From assembly GCA_028565715.1 (NCBI GenBank), contig JAOXYC010201906.1, positions 1 through 11,670 of the forward strand: 11,670 bases of DNA, written 5' to 3'. Shown piece after piece: positions 1 through 9,200 of the stretch. The DNA is from Phoronis pallida. Taxonomy: Eukaryota; Phoronida; Phoronidae. The notes under the pieces are model-generated. The model was not told the DNA's origin. It ran no database searches and saw nothing but the letters and a program-made list of their open reading frames with translations. Within the stretch, counting starts at the first letter, position 1, and every line of letters begins with the position of its first letter. The translations under genes and the position numbers were made by a program.

Positions 1-17
1 TCTTCGTTGTTTGACAG

Positions 18-204
18 GGATTTGTCTTTTGAGAAGGCCTATTGTCAGTACCGGTTAAACCGCACTGCGGATGCCCTAACCACAATCAAGGGCGTGGCGA
101 GTCCTGATCTACGCCTACAGGAGTTACACGCTCAGATACTGTACAGACTGGAGAACTATGAGGAATGCTTCAACGTCTATAAGGCATTGATGAAAAACAC
201 CCAG
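18..204 (+). CDS. SRP72: SRP72 window exon 1 (residues 1-62)
   Basis: The exon opens after a pyrimidine-rich acceptor ending TTGACAG at 17; base 18 completes a split codon. It encodes DLSFEKAYCQYRLNR and a helical run ending KNTQ, the N-terminal TPR region that in SRP72 binds the SRP68 C-terminus. The donor is CAG|GTACTG, phase 0. The frame also stays open leftward to base 1, so an earlier acceptor cannot be excluded; I chose 17/18 because the pyrimidine tract ends there and family similarity begins just after it. Confidence 0.9.
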
Positions 205-3200
205 GTACTGCATAGGGCAATTGTATTTCGGAAGACTCTGTTATAAATACCTATAAACCATGAAAAGACAGAAAAATTTCAACTGATCAATATTTATCAC
301 TTTTGGCCTGTTCAAGCATACATTTATTTGTAGACCTATAAACCACGAATGTGAAATATTTAAAGACCTTCCACCCATATATCGTAGTTTGCACCAAGGG
401 CGTCTTTTCTGGGAATTTTCCGAAATCATTGGGTAGGCTTCAATGTCTGAAGATGGTATAATTTATCAAAGTGATTTAGAAATTATCTTTTTGTAACGTT
501 CCCATTCTTTCACAATTTTACTTCCATATTTCAGGATGATTATGATGATGAGCGGGAAGCCAACATGTCAGCTGTCATGGCCGCCTTACAGATATCGTCT
601 CCTGAACAACACATTGTAAGTATGTGGGGTTGACAGTTTTAAAAGTAATAATGCATTATGCTTTGAACTAACTGAAACACAGTTGCATATTAGTGACAAA
701 TAGGGCCAAACACAATCAATTTTTTCTATAAGTAAAGGGCACCTATGGACTGAAGGTTCAATTTGTGGATATTAGTAAAATGAAAAAAAATGTTCAATGT
801 GTTTAAAAAAAGTCAAGTGATCAAGCACTTTTGATTTATGCATCAAGACCCAGGTCAACACAGGATATATACATTGCCTCCTTGAGCCAAAGACTTAAGT
901 GCTTTTTGCATAGTGACCTATGATGGATGTAAATGGTGAAATTGAAGGACATCTACCTCGAAATTATAAATTATTCTTTCAGGATGATGCTGGATTACGA
1001 GAAGAGACTTATGAGATGTGTTATAACAAAGCGTGTTTTCTTCTGGGTAGGGGTGAATATAAACAAGCTGAGGCCATGTTGAAACAAGCTGAAGGTAAGT
1101 ACAACTGGAATATTGTTCATAGCTGTGATAATTTTTAGATGTTATGCTTATTTACTTAATGTCAATCTTGAATGCTGTGCATGCAAAGTAATGTATGCTT
1201 TTAATGGCTGAGCGCGATATATTTTGAAAAGATAGGTAAATGTTCGGAACAAAACCAGTAAAAAATTTCATATGATGTAGATTATGAGTCATCCAGGTAG
1301 ATTGTCAATTCAGTAGAAGTTATAAATCTAATCACTGAACACACCGATTAAAATTCTCCCAACGTTGTGAACACGTCTGTGTCCTTTGACTAGGGTGTGT
1401 GTAGTGATTTTGGCGGGAAGTGACGTCACTGCTGAGCCGTCGGTTGAGAGTGACCTCCAATGTTAGGATTTGAGATTCTGTGTACAATCCTAGTCCAGGA
1501 ATTTGAAAGTCTAAATCTAACACCTCCTTGTTGTGCAGCCACCCAGATGGCTTCCTTTACTCCTCTTTCAAACCAGTGGTGTTCTCTTTCAAGGATTTGA
1601 ACATGGTCAGTGGTGAAATTGTGTCCAGTTTCATTCAAATGTTCCTACACTGAAGATTGGTGAAAACAGGAAGGACTTTCTTGTTGACACAGAATTGTGT
1701 TAGGTTAAAGACTGTAAATGCAACAATTCGTCGTATTTTTAACCAGATTGTAGAACACTGGCAGAAAGTCTGTGATGTTGTGACATACCTTTATGAAGTG
1801 GCTGTTCTGTTTCACCGATGTAGTATTCACTTGACCAAAGTGTTTGTCGGTCAGAAGTTATGTTGATATTTTTAAAGCTCAGAATTTCATATGTGTTTTT
1901 ATTTGTTGTAGATCTGTGTCGTAGAACTTTGGAGGACGACCCTGATAATACGGAGGAAGATATTGAAGAAGAACTCAGTGTAATAAGGTACCCCATGAAC
2001 TTTATTCACTTAGATTACCATATATGTAGAAAGTGTCATCATAGGGTGTAAATCAAGGTTGATTACATGAAATATTCCGCGATTCCGAGCACTAATCATT
2101 GTACAAATTCAATTGCTTTACTACTACTGCTTTTCTACTTTAGAACTATGCGTTGTTTTTCATAAATTTGGTAAACATTAATATTAAGAATTTGAAAAGA
2201 CAAAAAAAATCCGAACTGGACTGGGAATCGAACCCAGGTCTCCCGATTGCCGGTCGAATGCTCCAACCAACTGAGCTATCCAGCCCACATTAAGAAATGT
2301 TATTATGGCTCTCATTTCTGATTCTTCACTCAAGGATTTCTTACTTTTAACATTTCTCACATTTTGGCATGTTTTCACATTTTGGCACGTTTTCACATTT
2401 TGGCACGTTTCACATTTTAATCCATGACTATTTCTTCTTCAGAGTACAGATGGGTTATGCTCTTCAGAACCTAGGTAAAGCTGACCAGGCTATGAAACTA
2501 TACAACCAAGTGGTCAAGCAAAAGTAAGTAAAACTGTTGTATAAAATATATTAAGTGTTTTTGCATGTTTTTCAATAAATATGAGTTTGATTGAATAAAT
2601 AGAGTTTATAAAAAATCCTCAAACTTTTTATACAGCCAAGTGGTCAAGCAAAAGTAAGTGAAATTCGCTGTTGTATAAATATTTTGTTTTTTTCATTAAA
2701 TGTTTTCATGTTATGTTGATGGAATAAATGATAAATCAAAAAAGATTATTGTGTCGGTAAAAAGTAAGTCCTTAAAGGGAGATATGACGCGTTGTAATGA
2801 GCGGAACTATTTTGTCTTCAAAACCTAATAAAACGGCTACAACTTCATGATTTTACTTCAAAAATGTCCATAAGGAACTTGTAATGAGACAATCAACGTG
2901 CGGAAATTTCTATTTAAAGTGGAATTTGATTTGTGACTCGAATCGAAGCCCAAAATCTATCGAATATTGGAATCCTGCGCATTCTCCATTAAAAAGCAGG
3001 AGTCCCATTTCATTGCAAATAATCCAATTACATGTTACAGTGGTATTTTCTCACTTATTTTAACTAAGAAAGTTGTCATATCTCCCTTTAAACTTCTGAT
3101 ACCAAAATCTTTTATAAAATCATTTACATATGTTTATCATAAGTGTCACGAGGAAAGGGAAACTTCTGTTTTCATTAAAAAATGGTGTAATTATCTTTTC

Positions 3201-6200
3201 ATATAGAAAAAAGTTGAACATAAATAACAAATGCTTTAAAGCGTGACATGTTTCGATGGCACAACCATCGTCGTCGGACGTTTATTGATAAGTGACTAAC
3301 TAGCCCGAAGGCTGCATACAAAACAATCTCAGTTTTCATATTGTATGTGTATTTGTGCATTGATCATTTCTTGTTTTGTATGCAGCCTTCGGGCTAGTTA
3401 GTCACTTATCAATAAATGTCCAAGGATGATGGTTGTGCTGTCGAAACATGTCATGCTTTAAAACATTTATTTATGTTCAACTTTTACTATCACTTGTTAG
3501 CAACCGACCCTTTGGAAGGATTATATTTGATCTTTTCATATATTTTGCTATTATCAAAAATATTGATAATAAGAATATTAGTTTATCAGGCTACTGATTC
3601 ATTCATTAAAGTGAAGTTTAAAAGTCCTTTGGGGCATACAGTTTGTAAAACACATGGATTGAAAATGCTCACCTTTAACAAATATTAAGAAAATCCAAAT
3701 AAAGAATGGGACCGAAGTTGTTTTTCTTTACTGCATTAAGTATGTTTAGTTCGTTCAGTAAAAACGTGGCTCAGATACATTGTAGATTTATACATTTCAG
3801 GGTATAACAATAAAATAAATATTAATGAGATGTGTATAAACGGAGAATGAAATTGATTTAAAAAGTTATAAGTTGTCTTTTAATCTGTAAACTGTACTTC
3901 AGGCCTTCAGACCAGGCTTTGATTGCTGTCGCTTCAAATAACATAGTCACCCTGAACAAAGACCAGAATGTGTTTGACTCCAAGAAGAAGATTAAGGTGG
4001 CCACAGCCGATAACTTGAAACAGAAATTGACGAGTCAACAAAAAGAAGTGATTTCCTTGAACCAGGGTCTTCTTTACTTGCACACCAATCAGGTAAGTTT
4101 ATCTAGGTCTCCTGAGAATAGAATTTTATCTTATTTCTTAGAAATGTTACAGCTTATTTCATCAGGAAGTTCAATTTAGGTGTAACATGTGTGCACTTAC
4201 TAGCGTCCTTACAATTTATTATAGTTGAGTCCTAAATTGAATGAAAACAACTAACTTTCTCCGCATTTTATCCTTATTACACTTATTACAAGTGACGTGG
4301 ATTCAATTCTCGGCGGAGTTTTGAAGTTTTCTGTCTTTTCTAATTTATTTAAAGATGTTGTCTTATAGTTATTTAAAGTTAAAATTCTTGGATGTTTCAG
4401 AATGATCAATGTAGGAAGCATTGTAAGAACCTACTGGCGACAAACGACAGTGAGATGCCAAGACGTATTCTTGCAGCACAGTTCTGTAATGATAAACAAG
4501 TTAACAAGGCTATTGATGTTATAAAGGTAATGCTTGGTCGCAGTACTTCTCACAAGCACAAATTTTGTTATTGATTCTTGTTAAGTGTTGCATTTAGTTA
4601 TACGTTTTAGTTGAGTAACATCGTGTAGCAAAGTTTATTTTTGAATTGATGATTACAAATGAAAACTAAAAATGATGTCTTTTTGTGTTAACTTTGAACA
4701 CAGATGTTGTTCTGAACATATGATAAAGTAAGAATTTCTTGTAATTTTTCTTTTTCTTTATAAGAATTTGAATATAGACAACAACTTTTAGGTGAGACAT
4801 GGTCATAACAGTTGTTGTCTATTTTCAAATTCTACCAGAGACCGTATATATAGAGACTGTCAACTCTACAATGCTGCCGTGTAAAAAAGTGTGCACGCGA
4901 GTTTTGCTTACAGCAGACTGGGCGCTAGTGGCGGTACCTATTGGACGATACGGTGCTTCTTATCATCCAACACGTGTTGCTAGTTGCCCCCTTCGCTGTA
5001 AGCAGAAAACAGAGGGGGATCGGACAACTTTGAGCTACAATAACTTCAGCAATGATTGACGAAATATTGCTGGAATGACAATTATTTGCCAAGATTAGTA
5101 AAATCAACACATACAATTGAACAGACAAGAAGTAAAAATCGATGCACGCAGAAATCGTGAGAGTTTACCATCTTATCAATTATTAGGTCTTTGATTCTAC
5201 CAACTTTGATATGCAACAGATCCTTGGAAAGGATTCTTTATATGTGTATAACAATATTATCAGTGTGATGCATTTATCTGAATACATGTTTTTCAGGAGT
5301 ACATCAAGTCTCACCCTTATTCTTCCATGACAGTCCACCTGACCCTAGCCCAGCTTTATCTGGCTGGAGGAAGTGTGTTCAACGCCTGCGATGCACTTAA
5401 GGCCATGGGTGAAGACAGATACGCCCCTGGGATTGTAAGTAGTCTGTAGACCTGGGGCATATTCAATGGGAGTTACAATCTAAACAAATCACAAGTTTGT
5501 TTCATGGATTCAGATGGTCATTTGAAAACTTTGTGTAAAGTTAACTTATGTTTAGACGGTCATTGCTGACTCTAAAAAGTCACTGACTATTTTAAAATGA
5601 CTGTAAGATCTGAAATAAATTTTTCCAATATAAGATGAAGTAGCGTATTTATATTCTATGACCCAGGAAAATGATCAATTTGTAATAAATAAGAAACTGA
5701 CTTTCTTTTAAAAATGCTATTGTTTGAACGATAAATAAATACTTGTGAAAAACAAGCTTTCAAATATATTTGATTTTTTGTCAGTGCCAGTGGTCACATA
5801 AAGAGTGACAGATTTTTTGTTGATAATTTTTACATTGTTCAGTCAAAGAATGAGGAAAATAATTTAAGATATTTATAACATTCATCAAAACATCTTGTCA
5901 TTGTTTAATATATTTCTTTCATGGTTGTTATAACTATCTACAAAATCAGTACTATATTGTATATATTCATGACTAGTTTCGAAGGTCCAATTTAAAACTA
6001 GAAAAAGCCAGATTATCTATCTATCTACATATTGAATTGTTGATGATGAAAAATGTTGTTCATGTTCTTCAGTTTTACATGGTAAAATATATTCAATGAC
6101 TTGGAGACTTATGTTTTTTGGCAGGAGCCACTACGTAGTGGCTCCTGCCAAAAAAGTAAGTCTCTAAGTCATTGAATATGTTTTACCATTGAATTGTTGG

Positions 6201-9200
6201 TAGGTTGCTGCCCTTGTATCCCTGTACAAGTCACAGGAAGACAATGACGCAGCCGTGGATGTGTTGAGCGATGCTATTGGCTGGTATAAAAAGAATCAGG
6301 TTGGTAACATCAATTTTTATTGGTCATCTTCGTATGAAGATGGCTCTAATTGGACATTGAAATATACATGGAGAGAAGTTTATTAAAAGGACCTCTTTTG
6401 TCATTTTTGCCAGTTTGCAAAAAAGCATGCGATGCTATTTATAATGAAGCATTCATGTATTCAAGAAACAAAATTTTACATGGAAATACCAGTCATATTT
6501 TAATGATAGTTTTTGATTCAAGGAACATGGCATTTTGTTTTTTTTCTTTCAGCCATCCTCTGTCAACCTCCCAACCTTGATGCGGGCAAGTGCAAATTTA
6601 CTGATGACAACTGGACGCCCCGAGCGGGCTGCGACTGTTCTGGAGGACCTGAAGAAGACCAACCCCAAGGATGCTTCTACGCTGGCCCAACTGATAGCAG
6701 CATACTCTAAATTCGACCAAAATAAGGCACAAGCGTATCCTTTCAGGACTAGAAAATAAAATAATCTCTATTTGACAAAGTTGAGAGTGTCGAGGAGGGA
6801 CCAACATTCTTACAATTTTATTTGTGAAGTTAATGCATTATTGTGATCAACTTGAAACGTGTATGAATAGTTTTTGTTGAAATTTAAATGTGGCTATTAA
6901 CTAAGACATTCAAAAGCTGAAGAAAACTGTAATATTTGACATTATTCATTTTAACTCAATTACTGAAATATTTTTGTACTTTGAGACAGCTCAACATTTA
7001 AAAAATTTACAATACCGTTGCACTTACAAAAGTAAGCCAAAAAAAAAGAATTATTGTTGTCTATAATTTAGTCAATGGGTTCATATTGTGAAATAAAAGT
7101 TTCTTTGTTCCTAGTCGGTTAATTTTACTCACTTTTAATACTTTCGCCTTCTCGGTCAGATGGCTTCGTCAGAAATGGTGGATTCTGTTGGACTGCACAT
7201 GTGAGCTTGCACCGATACTTGAGCTTAGGAATACACTGGGTTGTCTGAGCACAATATTATACATGTCTGATAATTGAAATTGCCCGATTTCACGGTTCAT
7301 GGCACGATCTCCAGCTTGCTTATAGAGACTTTCTCTAATCCATCTAGTCTCACGATTGTTATCATAGTCCAATATTTGGTTCATATTGTACCCTTAACTA
7401 ATGCCAGTATAAGCAGAGAACTTCCCAGTCCTCAGGACCTTGCTAACAGTATAGACGCTGATACTCTGGAGTCCACATTCACCACTATCAAGAGTAGATA
7501 TGCTAAGAAGACTGGCAAGGGACCCGATACTCACCCGTCACCGAAACTGTACGTAGATTATGAACATTTAGTTAAACTGAGTATTGGGCAAGATATTATA
7601 ATAATTGTAATTAATTTTATTTTGCATTTTACTCTTGAATAAATCAGTTTACCCAAATGGAAACTGTTAGTTGTCTTATTTGAGCTCTTGGGCGATGTTT
7701 TGACCTGAAATTAGGCAAAGAGAATGGTTGTTGTTCTAGCACACCAAGCGTATTTATGTGTCATTAAAATACTTAACAGTAGTTTGTTTCTGTTAAATAG
7801 TTAAATGGCATTTGCTTTAATTATATTTAATGTACCAGATATGAGGTCAACATTTTACACCCTCTTATTTTCAGAAGCGGAGCTTCGGGAGACAAATTGC
7901 TAGAAAAGAAAAAGAAGAGAAACAAGAAAAGTAAGAGAAATTTAAATTTAAAAAAAGATCTGCCCAGACGTGGTACAGTAGCTTAGACTACATAAAATTT
8001 GTGTCTCGAGTTTTGTGATAATAGTGAAAAAAGTAAATCCTTCCACGTGCCCAATGGCGAATAGGGCCAGATGCTATCCAGGTTTCTTTAGCATGAGCGG
8101 ATGAGAGTTGGGCAATTCACCTTGGACAGGACGCTAGTCTATCGCAGGTTACTTCCGACGTAGCCGGTACTCATTCCAAGGTGAGTCGACTGGAGCAACG
8201 CTAGTAAAGTGTCTTGCTCAAAGACACAAGGGACCGCCTGGGGCGGGATCCGAACCCACAATCTTTTAATTATGTGTCCAAAGCTAATCTGAGCTAATCT
8301 GCCTGACTTTGTGGTAATAATAATAGGAGGCTTCAGTTTTCCTACGATAAAATAGCAAGGATAAACGGACAAATATTTCGGGGAAATATAAAAAAATTTA
8401 ACAGCCAGGCTGTTAAAGTAGGTTCATTTTACCAACATATTTGTCCGTTTCTATAATAATTCTAATTTTGATAGTATTTTGGTAGCAACATTTTAACTTC
8501 ATCAGCTTTCTTTCAAGTTTAATATTCCCTCATCAATTGCAGTAAAGGTGTTTCCATTCTTGTGTACGACAATCATTTGCACCTGTTAAATTTCTTTTAT
8601 TACAGAGAAGTTACCTAAAAATTATGATCCCTCTGTGGACCCAGATGCAGAGAGATGGTTACCCCGCCGTGAGAGGTCTTACTTTAAGAGTAAACGTAAA
8701 GACAAGAGAAAGGATGTTGGTACGTTCTGTTCAGAGACTTCACCATTAATTATTATTTATAAATAGTTTTGGGATAATTCTAGTATTTGTAAACCCAGAT
8801 CTTAAGAAATGGATGACGTTTAGAATATATCAACAGCCCTGTGATTTGGACTAACATTTGTAGGTACATCCAAACCTACATGTAATCCACTATTAATCCT
8901 GTTCAACCACTGTTGAGTATAAGCTTAATAAAAAATGTCATAAAAATACATTATCCAGTTTTTGCACCATATCAATGAAATCTTGAAATCAATTTTAACA
9001 TAGTGATTAAAGATTTTTTATTAATATTTTTTCTGGCATTAATGATCATTCATTTATGTTACAGGCAAGGGTACACAGGGTGCTGGCATAGTGAATGCTG
9101 ACTTGTAAGTATTAGTTTCTCCTGTTGAATGTAAGAGGCGCTCGTAGCTTAGTGGTTAGTGTCCCAGCCTTTTAACAAAAAGGTTGCGGGTTCGATCCAA

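Larger units (their letters stand above)
1988..2442 (+). other. SRP72 intron 4
   Basis: This 455-bp phase 2 intron contains an antisense tRNA-like sequence (2213-2285) and a short 18-bp tandem array close to the acceptor; the rest is featureless AT-rich DNA. Confidence 0.85.
3209..3485. mobile_element. Foldback element with paired hammerhead-like motifs in intron 5
   Basis: Two arms of about 115 bp (3209-3326 and 3371-3485) are inverted copies around a 44-bp centre. The outermost conserved block contains GTTGAACATAAAT and the innermost TAGCCCGAAGGCTGCATACA. Each arm carries a motif of the form GANGA, a GATGG-type hairpin, GAAAC and ATGTC, facing outward. The arms differ at many positions, so the structure is not recent. 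The family resembles short Penelope-associated or retrozyme-like repeats (inference). Confidence 0.75.
2524..3902 (+). other. SRP72 intron 5
   Basis: At 1379 bp this is the longest intron seen. In order it holds the exon-5 tail duplication, the TTAA element, and the hammerhead-like foldback. The last 415 bp (3487-3901) are AT-rich with nothing recognisable. Confidence 0.85.
4527..5296 (+). other. SRP72 intron 7
   Basis: This 770-bp phase 0 intron includes a 24-bp inverted repeat (4763-4833) and a more GC-rich patch (about 4840-5050) bounded in part by a second inverted repeat. The patch looks like a different, unidentified repeat. Confidence 0.8.
7931..8605 (+). other. SRP72 intron 12
   Basis: This 675-bp phase 1 intron holds an antisense SINE-like repeat (about 8035-8305) and a small TIR element (8363-8450). 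The remaining 150 bp before exon 13 show only a normal acceptor region, TTTCTTTTATTACAG. Confidence 0.85.

Noticed and set aside
1739-1996. Antisense open frame covering SRP72 exon 4 as a real gene
   Set aside because: Its first half is the reverse complement of exon 4; only the second half (from about 1855) resembles a nuclease, and it is broken.
2340-2420. 18-bp tandem repeats as a CRISPR-like array
   Set aside because: The units are head-to-tail with no spacers, in an intron of a eukaryotic gene.
2967-3206. 79-codon + strand open frame
   Set aside because: It spans the end of the TTAA element and plain intron, with AT-driven composition and no family resemblance.
3416-3688. 90-codon + strand open frame
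   Set aside because: It begins inside the foldback arm and runs through AT-rich intron; no recognisable motif.
4799-5128. Overlapping frames on both strands in intron 7
   Set aside because: They follow the GC-richer repeat patch; neither strand gives protein-like motifs, and SRP72 exons 7 and 8 join in frame across it.
6121-6155. 31-nt palindrome segment as a constitutive SRP72 exon
   Set aside because: Inclusion would shift the frame, and exons 8 and 9 join in phase 0 without it. Kept only as a cryptic-exon finding.
6079-6189. Palindrome as a transcription terminator
   Set aside because: Intrinsic hairpin terminators do not act on Pol II genes, and the coding exons continue downstream in frame.
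7274-7642. 122-codon + strand open frame as an independent gene
   Set aside because: Its middle (7408-7548) is SRP72 exon 11; the left part is antisense retroelement sequence and the right part is intron after a GTACGT donor.
8139-8372. Antisense 77-codon open frame as a gene
   Set aside because: It is the translation of a SINE and its tRNA head (B-box region), a common false ORF.
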